Assembly: GCA_028284495.1 (NCBI GenBank)
Contig: JANQRP010000028.1
Coordinates: 62,001-126,000 of the forward strand
Origin: Longimicrobiales bacterium
GTDB taxonomy: Bacteria; Gemmatimonadota; Gemmatimonadetes; Longimicrobiales; Gaopeijiaceae
Direction: 5' to 3'
Length of the DNA stretch: 64,000 bases
Shown here: positions 33,368 to 42,912 of the stretch, piece after piece
How the letters are laid out: every line of letters begins with the position of its first letter
Position numbering within the stretch: the first letter of the stretch is position 1
Program-made: the position numbers and the translations under genes
The notes under the pieces: model-generated
Database searches by the model: none
Seen by the model: the letters and a program-made list of their open reading frames with translations, nothing else
What the model was told of the DNA's origin: nothing

Positions 33368-33386
33368 GCGGCACCGTTCGTGCCGC
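33368..33386. promoter_or_regulatory. Perfect inverted repeat upstream of the AhpD-like gene
   Basis: GCGGCAC (33368-33374) and GTGCCGC (33380-33386) with a five-base centre lie 35 bases before the AhpD-like start and 72 bases after the DM13 gene. It may be an operator for the redox operon or a weak terminator for the DM13 gene; there is no T-run. Confidence 0.35.
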
Positions 33387-33457
33387 GTTGGACCCGACGA
33401 ACAGGCGGGCCGGGCGAAGAGTTCCGTCGGTCGGATTCCGGGCGCGGCCGGGATACC

Positions 33458-33976
33458 TCAGACCCGGTCGAGCGAGGCCACCGAGAAGATCACCGAGAAG
33501 GCCTTGCACCAGATGATCACGCTGCCGAGTTCGTCGACGTCCACCGATGCCGGAAGCACGTAGTTCTGGTCGCCGATGTTGCCCTTGAGCGCCTCGAGTT
33601 CGACCCACCCCGCCACGTCCAGTTCATCGTGGTCCGCGAAGGAGCGACCGTTACTCACGATCACCTTCAGGTCCGGGCCGTTGGTGACCTCGAAATCCTC
33701 GAACCGCAGGACGTGGCTGCCGTCAGCGAGGCGATAGAGCGAGACTTCGCCGGAGCCCTTGTGGATCGCGTCCTGGTCCTGAAACGAGCCGACCGCGAGG
33801 CGCACCGGCTCCGCCGACACGTCGTCGGCTGCGGTACTCGCCCCCTCGCCCGCCACCGGCGCCGTGGGGAAGGCCTCGGACACGCGGTCGTCGAGGAAGA
33901 GCGGCGAACCGAGCCACCAACCCACGGCGAAAAGGGGGATGGCGACGAGGGCGAGGATGATCGTGCGACGGGACAT
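33458..33976 (-). CDS. DM13-domain protein, membrane-anchored
   Basis: A 172-residue protein. One N-terminal helix (about residues 5-22) precedes a short acidic linker and a single DM13 domain: GSFQDQDAIHKGSGEVSLYRL, HVLRFEDFEVTNGPDLKVIVS, LKGNIGDQNYVLPASVD and VIIWCKAFSVIFSVA. DM13 has been suggested to be an electron-transfer or redox domain with a nearly invariant cysteine, here in WCKAF. It lies between the redox operon and the succinate dehydrogenase operon. Exact role unknown. Confidence 0.85.
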   Translation of the reverse strand: MSRRTIILALVAIPLFAVGWWLGSPLFLDDRVSEAFPTAPVAGEGASTAADDVSAEPVRLAVGSFQDQDAIHKGSGEVSLYRLADGSHVLRFEDFEVTNGPDLKVIVSNGRSFADHDELDVAGWVELEALKGNIGDQNYVLPASVDVDELGSVIIWCKAFSVIFSVASLDRV

Positions 33977-34073
33977 GGGACCGCTTCCTGACGGAGGGAA
34001 TGAGGGGGGATCTCTCCCGGCGCCCCCACCAAGCCGAGTCGGCCCGCCGAGGTTCCCCGCCCGCGTTCCCCGC

Positions 34074-34487
34074 CTACTCGCGCGCGCCCCCCACGGCGAG
34101 CGTGCTCCAGCCCAGGACCGCCCCGACGCCGAGCGAGATCCAGACGCGGTCGAGTGAGCCGCCGACCGCGCCCATCGGGTCCCCCGTCGCCCACGCGTCC
34201 GCGATCAGCAGCGCCAGGAGCATCGCGACCGCGCCGAGTACGCCGAGAACACGCCGCGACGTCGACCCTCGCCACCCCCCGGCCCGGAGCGCGGCGGCCG
34301 CGGGCGCGAACAGCGCACCGCCCGTGGCAGCGATCAGGAACCACGCGCCATGTGCGGGCACGCCGGTCGCGGCGCCCCCGCGCAGCGCGAGCGCCGCGAG
34401 CACGACCCGGGAGAGCAGGTAGCCACCCACGCCCCAGCTCACCGCCGTCAGCACCGCGCGGCGCAGCAGACGCGGAAGCGCGCTCAC
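34074..34487 (-). CDS. Hypothetical four-helix membrane protein
   Basis: A 137-residue protein with about four hydrophobic segments (near residues 13-33, 46-66, 80-100 and 112-131) and basic loops. I do not recognise a family. It starts four bases after the sdhB stop, so it is probably cotranscribed with mdh-sdhCAB and might be an accessory membrane protein, but nothing in the sequence shows a link to respiration. Confidence 0.6.
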   Translation of the reverse strand: MSALPRLLRRAVLTAVSWGVGGYLLSRVVLAALALRGGAATGVPAHGAWFLIAATGGALFAPAAAALRAGGWRGSTSRRVLGVLGAVAMLLALLIADAWATGDPMGAVGGSLDRVWISLGVGAVLGWSTLAVGGARE

Positions 34488-34491
34488 GCGG

Positions 34492-35256
34492 TCAGCTCCC
34501 GACCGGGTCCGCCGCCGTGGTCACGGTCGCACGGAACAGATCCCGATTGAGCTGCGCGATATAGTCCACGCTGATGCCCTTGGGGCAGGCGTTCTGGCAG
34601 GCACCGTGGTTCGTGCAGTTGCCGAACCCTTCCGTGTCGTGCGTCTCGACCATGTCGAGCACGCGCGTGTAGCGCTCGGTCTGTCCCTGCGGGAGGTGCG
34701 CGAGATGCGCCACCTTGGCCGACGTGAACAGCATGGCGGAGGCGTTGGGGCAGGCCGCCACGCATGCCCCGCATCCGATGCAGGCGGCCGCGTCGAAGGC
34801 GGCGTCCGCGTCCTTCTTTCGGATCGGCTCCGCGTTCGCCTCGTCGGCGCTTCCGGTCCGTACCGAGATGTACCCGCCCGCCGCGATGATCCGATCGAAG
34901 GGCGTACGGTCGACATAGAGGTCCTTCAGGACCGGAAACGAGCTCGCCCGCCACGGCTCCAGCGTCAGCTGGTCGCCGTCCCTGAAGCTTCGCATGTGCA
35001 GCTGGCAGACGGTCGTCATGCTCTTGGGGCCGTGGGGCACACCGTCGATCATCATCCCGCACGATCCGCAGATCCCCTCGCGGCAGTCGTGGTCGAAGGC
35101 GATCGGGTCGCCGCCCTCCTCGAGGATCCGCTCGTTGACCACGTCGAGCATCTCGAGGAACGACATGTCCGGCGAGATCTCCTTCGCGTCGTACGCGACG
35201 AACCCGCCGGCCTCGTCGGGGCCGCTCTGGCGCCAGACCTTGAGCTTGAGATCCAT
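34492..35256 (-). CDS. sdhB: Succinate dehydrogenase iron-sulfur subunit
   Basis: A 254-residue subunit carrying electrons from the flavoprotein to the quinone site. The [2Fe-2S] ligands are in [15 protein letters not shown] with a later cysteine; [13 protein letters not shown] binds the [4Fe-4S] cluster and [15 protein letters not shown] the [3Fe-4S] cluster. The ATG at 35256 begins with [10 protein letters not shown], the expected N-terminus; the upstream open frame is a shadow of sdhA. One base separates it from the sdhA stop. The sequence type is that of Bacteroidota/Bacillota-like enzymes with a single membrane subunit, in line with sdhC. Confidence 0.95.
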   Translation of the reverse strand: MDLKLKVWRQSGPDEAGGFVAYDAKEISPDMSFLEMLDVVNERILEEGGDPIAFDHDCREGICGSCGMMIDGVPHGPKSMTTVCQLHMRSFRDGDQLTLEPWRASSFPVLKDLYVDRTPFDRIIAAGGYISVRTGSADEANAEPIRKKDADAAFDAAACIGCGACVAACPNASAMLFTSAKVAHLAHLPQGQTERYTRVLDMVETHDTEGFGNCTNHGACQNACPKGISVDYIAQLNRDLFRATVTTAADPVGS

Positions 35257-35257
35257 C

Positions 35258-37171
35258 CTACTTGTAGCTCCTCTGCGAGGGCGGGACGTTCGGGAATTCG
35301 AGTGGCTCGGTGTGTCGTCTGGGCTCCTCGCCGACGCCCATGAACTCCCAGACGGCCGAGTGTGCGAAGTTCTCGTCGTCACGCCTGGCTTCGCCCTCCT
35401 CGGTCACGTGCTCCGGGCGGTAGTGGGCGCCACAGGACTCGTCGCGGGTCAGCGCATCCCAGCACATCACCTCCGCGAACTCCAGGAAGTCGGCGACGCG
35501 GCCGGCCTGCTCGAGCGACGGGTTGAGCCCCTCGCCGGTTCCGGGCACGCGTACGTCGCGCCAGAACTCCTCGCGGAGCTCCGGAATGCGCTGGAGGGCC
35601 GACCTGAGCCCCTCGGCGGTGCGGACCATGCCGCAGTTCTCCCACATGATGCGACCGAGCTCTCGGTGGAAGGACGCGGCGGATCGCGTACCGTCGACGT
35701 CCAGCAGCCGGGACTGACGCTGCTTCACGTCCTTCTCGACGTCCGCGAAGGCGGCGTGGTCGGTGTCCGCGGAGCCGGGCGTCACAGTGGCCAGGTAGTT
35801 GCCGATGGTGAGCGGTACCACGAAGTAGCCGTCGGCCAGCCCCTGCATGAGCGCGCTGGCCCCGAGCCGGTTCGCGCCGTGGTCGGAGAAGTTCGCCTCC
35901 CCGGCGGCGAACAGCCCGGGCACGGTGGTCATGAGGTCGTAGTCGACCCAGAGTCCGCCCATCGTGTAGTGCGGCGCCGGGAAGATCCGCATCGGTCGAT
36001 CGTACGGGTCCTCGCCGGTGATCCGCTCGTACATCTCGAACAGATTTCCGTAGCGCTCGGACACCCTGTCCTTTCCGAGCCGCTCGATGGCGTGCTTGAA
36101 GTCGAGGAAGACGCCGTTCTCCATCGGGCCCACGCCGTGCCCGGCGTCGACCATCTCCTTGGCGCGACGCGACGCGATGTCGCGGGGCGTGAGGTTTCCG
36201 AACGACGGGTACAGGCGCTCGAGGTAGTAGTCACGCGCGTCCTCCGGGATGTCGTTCCCCTTCCGCTTGTCCTCCGGGTCCTTCGGCACCCAGATGCGCC
36301 CGTCGTTCCGGAGCGACTCGCTCATCAGCGTGAGCTTCGACTGGTACTCGCCCGACGGCGGAATGCAGGTCGGATGGATCTGCGTGAAGCAGGGGTTCGC
36401 GAAGCCGGCGCCGCGCCGGTGGGCCCGCCATGTGGCCGTGACGTTGCACTTCTGGGCATTCGTCGACAGGAAGAACACGTTCGAGTAGCCGCCCGTCGCC
36501 AGCACGACCGCGTCCGCCGCATGGCGCTCGATCACGCCCGTCACGAGGTCGCGGGTGACGATACCCTTCGCGACGCCGTCGATCACGACCACGTCGAGCA
36601 TTTCCTTCGACGTGTGCATGGTGACCGTGCCGGCGCGCACCTGTCGCTCGAGCGCCTGATACGCGCCCAGCAGGAGCTGCTGGCCGGTCTGCCCACGGGC
36701 ATAGAACGTGCGCGACACCTGCGCGCCACCGAACGACCGGTTGGCGAGCTTGCCGCCGTACTCCCGTGCGAACGGCACACCCTGCGCGACCGCCTGGTCG
36801 ATGATGTTCAGGCTCACCTCGGCGAGCCGGTACACGTTGGCCTCTCGCGAGCGGAAGTCACCGCCCTTCACGGTGTCGTAGAAGAGCCGGTAGACGGAGT
36901 CGCCGTCGTTCTGGTAGTTCTTGGCGGCGTTGATGCCGCCCTGCGCCGCGATCGAGTGTGCCCGGCGGGGTGACTCGTGATGCGTGAACGCGTGAACGTT
37001 GTAGCCGAGCTCGCCCATCGTGGCGGCGGCGGAAGCGCCGGCCAGCCCGGTGCCGACCACGATCACGTCGTATTTTCGCTTGTTGGCGGGGTTCACGAGC
37101 TTCATCTCGAAGCGGTGATTCTCCCACTTCTTCTCGACCGGTCCCGAGGGGATGCGTGCGTTCAGCTCCAT
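35258..37171 (-). CDS. sdhA: Succinate dehydrogenase flavoprotein subunit
   Basis: A 637-residue subunit that oxidises succinate to fumarate. The FAD fold starts at [19 protein letters not shown]; His72 in [11 protein letters not shown] is the probable covalent FAD ligand. [26 protein letters not shown] and GLFAAGE are typical catalytic and binding regions. It lies ten bases after sdhC and one base before sdhB. The length matches the class with a single di-heme cytochrome b subunit. Confidence 0.96.
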   Translation of the reverse strand: MELNARIPSGPVEKKWENHRFEMKLVNPANKRKYDVIVVGTGLAGASAAATMGELGYNVHAFTHHESPRRAHSIAAQGGINAAKNYQNDGDSVYRLFYDTVKGGDFRSREANVYRLAEVSLNIIDQAVAQGVPFAREYGGKLANRSFGGAQVSRTFYARGQTGQQLLLGAYQALERQVRAGTVTMHTSKEMLDVVVIDGVAKGIVTRDLVTGVIERHAADAVVLATGGYSNVFFLSTNAQKCNVTATWRAHRRGAGFANPCFTQIHPTCIPPSGEYQSKLTLMSESLRNDGRIWVPKDPEDKRKGNDIPEDARDYYLERLYPSFGNLTPRDIASRRAKEMVDAGHGVGPMENGVFLDFKHAIERLGKDRVSERYGNLFEMYERITGEDPYDRPMRIFPAPHYTMGGLWVDYDLMTTVPGLFAAGEANFSDHGANRLGASALMQGLADGYFVVPLTIGNYLATVTPGSADTDHAAFADVEKDVKQRQSRLLDVDGTRSAASFHRELGRIMWENCGMVRTAEGLRSALQRIPELREEFWRDVRVPGTGEGLNPSLEQAGRVADFLEFAEVMCWDALTRDESCGAHYRPEHVTEEGEARRDDENFAHSAVWEFMGVGEEPRRHTEPLEFPNVPPSQRSYK

Positions 37172-37181
37172 GGCTCGCTCC

Positions 37182-37913
37182 TCAGGAGATCACGCCGGCG
37201 AAGACCAGCACCGGCGGCGTCATGAACCCCACGAAGATCACGAGCGACAGGAGCGTCGCCACCGGTCGACGGAGGTGGTTGTACTTCGGATGGTTCGCGC
37301 CGAGGGTCTGCGTCGCGCTCCACAGCCCGTGGAAGAGGTGGAGGCAGAGCGCGGCGTTGGCGACCAGGTAGACCAGCAGAATCAACGGACTCTGGAAGCC
37401 GACGACGTAGTTGTGATAGACCCCGCCCGCGATGAAGTCGGAGTGCGCCTGACCGGTCGTGAAGTGGGCGATGTGGTAGAACACGTACAGGAGCAGGATC
37501 ACCCCGCCCCAGCGCATCGTCCGCGACGCGTACGTGAAGGAGATGTCCTTCGAGGTGCCGTACCCCTGCGTCCGGGCGGCGCGCGCACGGCTCCAGAGCT
37601 GGAAGGCGGCGCTCGCGTGGACCCCGATCGCGCCCAGCAGCAGGACCCGGAACCCCCAGAGCGCGGCGCCGTGAGGCACTGCGGGGTAGCCGACTTCGCG
37701 GAGGAACTCGGCGTAGGTGTCGATCGCGCACGTCTGGCTGGCGACCGAGAGGCCCGCCGCGTGGTCGCCGGCGACCGCCGGCTCACACCCCTGCAGGACC
37801 TTCAGGTTGCCGGTCATGTGACCGACGATGAATCCGAAGAGGATGAGCCCGGAAAGGGCCATCAGGATCTTCTTCCCCACCGAGGACCGGTAGAGGTTCA
37901 CGACGCGTCGCAT
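37182..37913 (-). CDS. sdhC: Succinate dehydrogenase cytochrome b subunit (type B)
   Basis: A 243-residue membrane subunit with five hydrophobic segments and several histidines placed for two b hemes ([46 protein letters not shown]). This is the type-B architecture in which one polypeptide replaces SdhC and SdhD. It would transfer electrons to menaquinone. The gene lies 26 bases after mdh and is followed by sdhA and sdhB. Confidence 0.93.
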   Translation of the reverse strand: MRRVVNLYRSSVGKKILMALSGLILFGFIVGHMTGNLKVLQGCEPAVAGDHAAGLSVASQTCAIDTYAEFLREVGYPAVPHGAALWGFRVLLLGAIGVHASAAFQLWSRARAARTQGYGTSKDISFTYASRTMRWGGVILLLYVFYHIAHFTTGQAHSDFIAGGVYHNYVVGFQSPLILLVYLVANAALCLHLFHGLWSATQTLGANHPKYNHLRRPVATLLSLVIFVGFMTPPVLVFAGVIS

Positions 37914-37939
37914 CGCTGCTCCGACTGAATGTGGGCCGG

Positions 37940-38869
37940 CTACTCGAGCGCGGCCATCGTGTCGCGGACGGCCTCCGCGGAGCTCGCCAGCGCGCTCGCC
38001 TCCGCCTCACTGAGCTCGAGCTCGACGATCTCGAGCAGTCCGCCCTCGCCGAGCTTGCACGGAACGCCCAGGAAGAGGCCCTCGTGGCCATACTCTCCCT
38101 CGAGGTACGCGGCGCACGGAAGGATCCGGCGCTTGTGCTTCACGATCGCCTCGACCATCTGCACCGCACCGGCGGACGGCGCGTAGTAGGCGCTGCCCGT
38201 CTTGAGGTGGGCGACGATCTCGGCGCCGCCCTTTCGGGTGCGCTCGATCAGCGCCTCGATCCGGTCCTCGTCCAGGAAGTGCGTGAGCGGGATGCCGCTC
38301 ACGGACGTGGTCGACAGCAGCGGCACCATCGTGTCACCGTGTCCGCCGAGCACCAGCGCCTGGATGTCCTCGACCGACACGTCGAGCTCTAGCGCGATGA
38401 AGGAGCGATACCGGGCGGTGTCGAGAATGCCCGCCATGCCCATCACCCGCTCCCGCGGGAAGCCGCTCGCCTGCATCGCGACGTAGCACATCACGTCGAG
38501 CGGATTCGACACCATGATGATGATCGAGTCGGGCGCGACGCGGGCGATCTCCTTCGAGACGCTGGCGACGATGCCGGCGTTGGTCTTCAGCAGGTCATCA
38601 CGGCTCATGCCCGGCTTGCGGGCGATCCCGGCGGTCACGACGAAGATCTCGGAGTCGGCCGCGGCGTCGTAGCTCTGTGAGCCCGTCACGCGGCTGTCGA
38701 ATCCCTCGATCGGGGCGCTTTCCCACTGGTCGAGACCCTTCCCCTGGGGTATGCCCTCGGCGATGTCGATCATGACGACTTCGCGGGCGAGTTCCTTCTC
38801 GGCGATGCGCTGGGCGGCGGTCGCGCCGACGTGGCCGGCTCCGACGACCGTGATCTTGCGGGCGCTCAC
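37940..38869 (-). CDS. mdh: Malate dehydrogenase
   Basis: A 309-residue NAD-dependent enzyme of the lactate-dehydrogenase-like malate dehydrogenase type. The nucleotide fold [10 protein letters not shown] leads to Asp35; [11 protein letters not shown] contains the arginine that marks malate over lactate; SNPLD and [10 protein letters not shown] with His177 complete the active site. It converts malate to oxaloacetate in the citric acid cycle. It is the first gene of the mdh-sdhCAB operon, behind a good promoter. Confidence 0.95.
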   Translation of the reverse strand: MSARKITVVGAGHVGATAAQRIAEKELAREVVMIDIAEGIPQGKGLDQWESAPIEGFDSRVTGSQSYDAAADSEIFVVTAGIARKPGMSRDDLLKTNAGIVASVSKEIARVAPDSIIIMVSNPLDVMCYVAMQASGFPRERVMGMAGILDTARYRSFIALELDVSVEDIQALVLGGHGDTMVPLLSTTSVSGIPLTHFLDEDRIEALIERTRKGGAEIVAHLKTGSAYYAPSAGAVQMVEAIVKHKRRILPCAAYLEGEYGHEGLFLGVPCKLGEGGLLEIVELELSEAEASALASSAEAVRDTMAALE

Positions 38870-38947
38870 GTGACTGGTCTGCTCCGGATGTGTCCGCGGG
38901 ACGCGGAAGCGATCTGGGTGGACGACCGGAGGCCGTCCCGGACCCGG

Positions 38948-38976
38948 AACCTAGAAGGGGTCGGGGACCGTCTCAA
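38948..38976 (-). promoter_or_regulatory. Promoter of the mdh-sdhCAB operon
   Basis: On the minus strand TTGAGA (38971-38976) and TAGGTT (38948-38953) are 17 bases apart. Transcription would start near 38941, giving a leader of about 70 bases before mdh. Confidence 0.5.
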
Positions 38977-39108
38977 GGGCGCACGGGCGCGCTCGTGACG
39001 CACCGTTACAGGGGCCGGGAACCCTTGAATCTTGAGGCAATCCCCGACGAACCGGACGGGGCGCGCCAGACCCGCGGCCGATGCCTGTCCGACCGACCAT
39101 GCGGACGT

Positions 39109-40176
39109 TCAGCCGCCGGTCTGGGACAGGGCCGCGAGCCCGCCGGAGCCGGCGTCGGTTCCCTGCTCGAGAAGGTGGCGCTCGGGCTTGATCCGGAGCG
39201 TCCGCTCGATGAGGGGGCGGAGGTCCTCGCCGCGCCGGAGCGGACCCCGAAGGTCCGTCTGCAGGTCACCGAAGAGGCAGGGGCGCAGCTGACCATCGGC
39301 CGTGAGGCGCATGCGGTTGCAGCGGTCGCAGAAGGTGTGGCTCATCGGGGTGATGACACCGATGGACCCCGCCGCCCCCGGGAAGCGCCAGTAGCGTGCG
39401 GGCCCGTTGCCGGTCGGACCCTCGACCGGCTCGAGGGCGTCGATCGCCGAGATCCGCTCGAGCGCCTCGTCGCAGGTGAGCTGTTCGTCGCGGCTGACGT
39501 CCAGGTTCGCGCCGGTCGGCATCACCTCGATGAAGCGGACGTGCCAGGGCCGATCGACGGTGAGTCGCGCGAAGTCCTCGATCTCGTCGTCGTTCCGGCC
39601 CCGCATGAGGACGACGTTGAGCTTGAGCGGCTGGAAGCCCACGCGCTCGGCAGCCTCCAGGCCCGCGCGAATCCTGGCCGCCACCCCGCTTCGACGCGCG
39701 ATCGCTTCCATCCGGTCGTCGCGGAGCGAGTCCAGGGACACGTTCACGCGGTCGAGGCCCGCATCCGCCAGGGCGTCGGCCTGATCGGCCAGAAGCACCG
39801 CGTTGGTCGAGAGCGAGATGTCCTCGATGCCGGGGACGTCACGCAGAAACCGCACGAGCGTGTCCACATCGCGCCGTACCAGAGGCTCGCCGCCGGTGAT
39901 GCGGACCCGCCTGAGCCCCATCGGAGCCATCTCGCCGACCACGTCCCGGATCTCCTCCCACGACAGCAGCTGTGCCTTCGGGATCCAGGGCAGCCCCTCC
40001 ATCGGCATGCAGTAGACGCAGCGGAGATTGCACTTGTCGGTGACGGAGATTCGAAGGTACTCGATGCGACGGCCGAAGCCGTCCACCATGGCGTCGTCGG
40101 CCCGAACCCGTGCCGGGTCGCTGCCCGGCGCCGGCGTGGCACCGTCGACGATCGGGAGTCCCGGTCCCCGACTCAC
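39109..40176 (-). CDS. moaA: GTP 3',8-cyclase MoaA
   Basis: A 355-residue radical SAM enzyme for the first step of molybdopterin synthesis. The first cluster is bound by CNLRCVYC, the second by CDRCNRMRLTADGQLRPC; the C-terminal Gly-Gly needed for activity is present. GTG at 40176 overlaps the moaE stop (GTGA) and has GGAGGGG upstream, so I prefer it, although it adds about 29 residues before the conserved GRRIEYLRIS; the ATG at 40089 has no binding site. It is the last gene of moaD-moaE-moaA. Confidence 0.93.
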   Translation of the reverse strand: MSRGPGLPIVDGATPAPGSDPARVRADDAMVDGFGRRIEYLRISVTDKCNLRCVYCMPMEGLPWIPKAQLLSWEEIRDVVGEMAPMGLRRVRITGGEPLVRRDVDTLVRFLRDVPGIEDISLSTNAVLLADQADALADAGLDRVNVSLDSLRDDRMEAIARRSGVAARIRAGLEAAERVGFQPLKLNVVLMRGRNDDEIEDFARLTVDRPWHVRFIEVMPTGANLDVSRDEQLTCDEALERISAIDALEPVEGPTGNGPARYWRFPGAAGSIGVITPMSHTFCDRCNRMRLTADGQLRPCLFGDLQTDLRGPLRRGEDLRPLIERTLRIKPERHLLEQGTDAGSGGLAALSQTGG

Positions 40177-40658
40177 GCTTCGCCCCCCTCCCCGGCCACC
40201 CGTTCGCCCCTGGCGGCCTCGGGCCGCAGTGGCGTCCCCTCGACCCAAGCGGCGTCGCCGTTCGTGTAGTGCTCGTGCTTCCAGACCGGAAGGCGCTTCT
40301 TGATCTCCTCGATCACGTGGCGGTTGGCATCGTAGACCGGGGCACGGTGCGGCGAACCGATCGCGATGCCGACGCTGACCTCGCCGAGTTCGAGTTCACC
40401 GATGCGGTGCACGACGGCGACCGCTCCACCCTCCAGCCGCGTGGCCGCCTCCTCCGCGATGGCGGCCAGCGTGGTCTCGGCCATGTCGACGTAGGCCTCG
40501 TAGCCCATGCCCGCCACGGGGCGGCCGTCGGCATGGTCGCGGACCGTGCCGAGAAAGAGGAGGTGCGCACCGTGCCCGTGGTCGGCCACCGCCGCAAGAA
40601 GGGCGCTCGGATCGATGGCGTTCTCGGTGATGCGCGTGAGCACGACCCGGCCCTTCAT
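40173..40658 (-). CDS. moaE: Molybdopterin synthase catalytic subunit MoaE
   Basis: A 161-residue protein that, with MoaD, inserts sulfur into cyclic pyranopterin monophosphate. Landmarks are FLGTVRDHADGRPV, YEAYVDMAE, VHRIGELELGEVSV and PVWKHEHY with the catalytic lysine region KKRLPVWK. The gene overlaps moaD by four bases (ATGA) and moaA by four (GTGA), so the three proteins are translated as a chain. The C-terminal twenty residues are charged and variable. Confidence 0.95.
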   Translation of the reverse strand: MKGRVVLTRITENAIDPSALLAAVADHGHGAHLLFLGTVRDHADGRPVAGMGYEAYVDMAETTLAAIAEEAATRLEGGAVAVVHRIGELELGEVSVGIAIGSPHRAPVYDANRHVIEEIKKRLPVWKHEHYTNGDAAWVEGTPLRPEAARGERVAGEGGEA

Positions 40659-40900
40659 CCGCCCGCCACCGGCGGAAGGAGCGCCACCTCGTCGTCCGGT
40701 GCGATCGAGTGGTCCGGTCGGACCACTCGCTGGTTCACCACGACCGCCGCCCCTTCCGGAAGCGCAACGAGGCCGTCACCGAGCGCCCGCAACGCGTGCA
40801 CCAGGTCGCCCGCCGACGCGCCGGCCGGCAGCATCACCGAGCGACGCCGAGCGCCGGCGAGCTCACGGTAGGACGCGAAGAACAGCACGTCGATCTGCAT
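40655..40900 (-). CDS. moaD: Molybdopterin synthase sulfur carrier MoaD
   Basis: An 81-residue ubiquitin-fold protein ending in LPPVAGG, whose C-terminal Gly-Gly is thiocarboxylated to donate sulfur. IDVLFFASYRELAG is the expected first strand and helix. ATG at 40900 gives the family length; the frame is open well upstream through a tandem repeat, which I do not regard as coding. It overlaps moaE by four bases. No clear ribosome binding site precedes the ATG. Confidence 0.92.
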   Translation of the reverse strand: MQIDVLFFASYRELAGARRRSVMLPAGASAGDLVHALRALGDGLVALPEGAAVVVNQRVVRPDHSIAPDDEVALLPPVAGG

Positions 40901-40937
40901 CCGGTCCGGCGGAACGGCATCGGCCAGCGCCGGGTCG

Positions 40938-41022
40938 ATGTGGACGGGGTCGGTCTTCACGGAGTCGTTCTGACGGGATCGTTCTGACGAGGTCGGTCTG
41001 GCGAGGTCGCTCGGGACGGGTT
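40938..41022. repeat. Degenerate 14-base tandem repeat upstream of moaD
   Basis: About six units of 14 bases, best seen as GTTCTGACGGGATC (40967-40980), GTTCTGACGAGGTC (40981-40994) and GGTCTGGCGAGGTC (40995-41008), with decayed units on both sides. It lies in the moaD leader within a 277-base gap. The 14-base period is not a multiple of three, so it is not a coding repeat. Confidence 0.7.
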
Positions 41023-41144
41023 GGACGGAGAGGCGTCGAGCCGCAGGGGGTGGTTCGGGGACCCCGCCAAGATTGATCGGGCGGCGCGGACGCCCATCGG
41101 CGGGCGGCTCCGGGCCTCTCCGCCGTCCCCATGCTACGTAGCCG

Positions 41145-41174
41145 CCGGTGGCCTGAATCGTTCCCCGCCACCGG
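41145..41174 (-). terminator. Terminator after the sigma/anti-sigma operon
   Basis: CCGGTGGC (41145-41152) and GCCACCGG (41167-41174) form a perfect eight-pair stem with a 14-base loop, four bases after the stop of the last gene on the minus strand. Confidence 0.5.
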
Positions 41175-41177
41175 AAC

Positions 41178-41699
41178 TCACCCGTACGGTGCGCCCCTCG
41201 GACCGCGTTCGCCACCCCGGAGCCGGCGAATCCGCTCACCCATCTCCTCGCGCAGCGAGTAGAACCTCAGGAGCTGGGGCGGCTCCAGCACCTCGCCGAG
41301 CCGCACGTGCTCGGCTTCCAGCAGCCGAAGCTCCTCACGCTTGATCGCGATGAACTCGTCGAGCGCCTCGGCGGACTGCTCGTCCGACAGAAACACCCCC
41401 GTCCCGCGCAGCCGCCGATCGAGCGCCAACTCGCGCATCTGCAGCGCCCGACGCTCCTCCTGCATCTCGGCAACGACCCCGAAGACCGCGTCGGTAGTGG
41501 CCGAGTCGATGCCCAGCTCCGTCCCGACCAGGGTCCGGAACTGCGCCATGATCCGCTGTTCGATCTGGGCGCGGTCGATCCCTCCCCGCTGCGGCGGGCC
41601 GACCTGCTGGGCGGCCACCGGAGCCGTGCACACCGGGAGCGCGAAGGCGAGCGTCGCGGCGAGCGCGAGCCCGTGTCGTCGAATCGTGGTCGTGATCAT
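41178..41699 (-). CDS. Spy/CpxP-like periplasmic protein
   Basis: A 173-residue exported protein with a signal peptide (about residues 1-30, ending VAAQ) and an almost entirely helical, charged mature region: AQIEQRIMAQFRTLVGTEL, EMQEERRALQMRELALDRRL, FIAIKREELRLLEAEHVRL and RFYSLREEMGERIRRLRGGE. This recalls Spy/CpxP-like chaperones and periplasmic metal sensors, though the family motif is not decisive. ATG at 41699 overlaps the anti-sigma stop by four bases. It is the output gene of a sigma/anti-sigma operon and may feed back envelope stress signals. Confidence 0.68.
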   Translation of the reverse strand: MITTTIRRHGLALAATLAFALPVCTAPVAAQQVGPPQRGGIDRAQIEQRIMAQFRTLVGTELGIDSATTDAVFGVVAEMQEERRALQMRELALDRRLRGTGVFLSDEQSAEALDEFIAIKREELRLLEAEHVRLGEVLEPPQLLRFYSLREEMGERIRRLRGGERGPRGAPYG

Positions 41700-42223
41700 G
41701 CTCCGGCCTCCAGTTCCTCCAGCAGCGCGAGCAGCTCTTCGTCGGACAGTCCGTCCAGAGCGGGCTCGCCCGCGATGAGTCCGTCGTCGCTCGCCCAGAC
41801 GGACGGCGTGAGGGTGCGCTCCGCCATGACGAGCGTCTCGTCGTCGGCCACGGTGGGAGCCTCTGCCATGCGGCTGACCATCAGCGGCGTCCCCACCGCG
41901 AGCGCGAGGAGCGCTGCGGCACCGAGCGCCCACGAGGGCAGTCCCCGGCGACGGCGCGGCTCGAGCCGAAGGACGCCCCCCGCCGCTTCGCCGGCACCGG
42001 AGGCGACGTCCGTCCCCAACTCGGCGTGAACCGCGTCGAGGATCCGCGCCTCGAGGCCGGCCGGCACGTCCGGCCGCGACGCGTGGAGCGCCTCGACCGT
42101 GGCTCGGGTGTCCGAGCACGCCTCGCATCCGGCCAGGTGCCGCTCCACGTCCCGACGCACCTCGGGCCGGAGGTCGCCGAGCGCGAGCTCGGGAAGCAGG
42201 TCGTTCACGTCCTGGCAGTTCAT
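41696..42223 (-). CDS. Membrane anti-sigma factor with zinc-finger domain
   Basis: A 175-residue anti-sigma factor. The N-terminal zinc domain (MNCQDVNDLLPELALGDL, VERHLAGCEACSDT, with His-x3-Cys-x2-Cys) should bind the sigma factor in the cytoplasm. A single membrane helix near residues 95-114 (LGAAALLALAVGTPLMV) leads to an acidic periplasmic tail rich in leucine and glutamate. The ATG at 42223 overlaps the sigma stop by four bases; an ATG seven codons upstream is possible. Release presumably follows an envelope signal. Confidence 0.85.
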   Translation of the reverse strand: MNCQDVNDLLPELALGDLRPEVRRDVERHLAGCEACSDTRATVEALHASRPDVPAGLEARILDAVHAELGTDVASGAGEAAGGVLRLEPRRRRGLPSWALGAAALLALAVGTPLMVSRMAEAPTVADDETLVMAERTLTPSVWASDDGLIAGEPALDGLSDEELLALLEELEAGA

Positions 42224-42786
42224 GCCGATTCCTCCGTCAGCCACGTTCTCAGCTTGGTGATTCCGTGGTGGTAGTTCACCCGTGCCGAGCCCTCGCTCGA
42301 CCCGATCATTTCGCCGACCTCGCGAAAACTCAGACCCTGATCGATCCGAAGGGTCACGGCCAGCCGCTGTTTCTCCGGCAGCCGATCGACGTGGGCCCGA
42401 ACCCTCCGGGCCTCGTCCCTCAGGATCGTGCGCTCCGCGGCCCCGCTGCCCGGCGCCGCGATGGGTGCGACCGCATCGATGTCGGACTCGTTCCGGCGTC
42501 CGGCCGAACGGAGCGCGCTTCGACCCTCGTTCTTCACGATCGTCGCGAGCCAGCCGCGGAAGGAGCTTTCGCCCCGGTAGCCGTCGAGTCCGCGGGTCGC
42601 CTTCACGAAGGCGTCCTGCACGACGTCGGCAGCGAGGTCCGGGTCGCGCACCAGCCCCAGCGCCACCCGATACGCCAGCTCGTAGTGCCGGCGGATTAGG
42701 GTGTCGAGCGCGTGGGCGTCTCCGCCCTGCGCACGTTCGACGAGCGTGTCGTCGAGCTCGGGGTCATCGCGTCTGGCTGGCATCAT
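42220..42786 (-). CDS. ECF sigma factor (RpoE-like)
   Basis: A 188-residue sigma factor with regions 2 (DPDLAADVVQDAFVKATRGLDGYRGESSFRGWLATIVKN) and 4 (LPEKQRLAVTLRIDQGLSFREVGEMIGSSEGSARVNYHHGITKLR). It would direct transcription of an envelope-stress regulon, including its own operon. Two ATGs occur in tandem at 42786 and 42783. It is the first gene of a three-gene operon with a membrane anti-sigma factor and a periplasmic helical protein. Confidence 0.9.
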   Translation of the reverse strand: MMPARRDDPELDDTLVERAQGGDAHALDTLIRRHYELAYRVALGLVRDPDLAADVVQDAFVKATRGLDGYRGESSFRGWLATIVKNEGRSALRSAGRRNESDIDAVAPIAAPGSGAAERTILRDEARRVRAHVDRLPEKQRLAVTLRIDQGLSFREVGEMIGSSEGSARVNYHHGITKLRTWLTEESA

Positions 42787-42857
42787 CTCGACCTGGAGAC
42801 GCCAGAGGGCTCCGAATCGTTAAGCGAGGCACCGCGACGGGCCGCAGTCGATACGAC

Positions 42858-42890
42858 GAAGGCCCGCCTGCCGGACGCAGACGGGCCTTC
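42858..42890 (-). terminator. Strong hairpin terminator after the HU gene
   Basis: Bases 42858-42871 pair with 42877-42890 (14 pairs including one wobble) around a five-base loop. The hairpin lies 22 bases after the stop of the HU gene and separates it from the sigma operon. It lacks a clear T-run. Confidence 0.7.
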
Positions 42891-42912
42891 GCATCGCCGG
42901 GCGGTCGGCCGG

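Noticed and set aside
40938..41022. The 14-base repeat as a CRISPR array.
   Set aside because: Units are contiguous without spacers and there are no cas genes.
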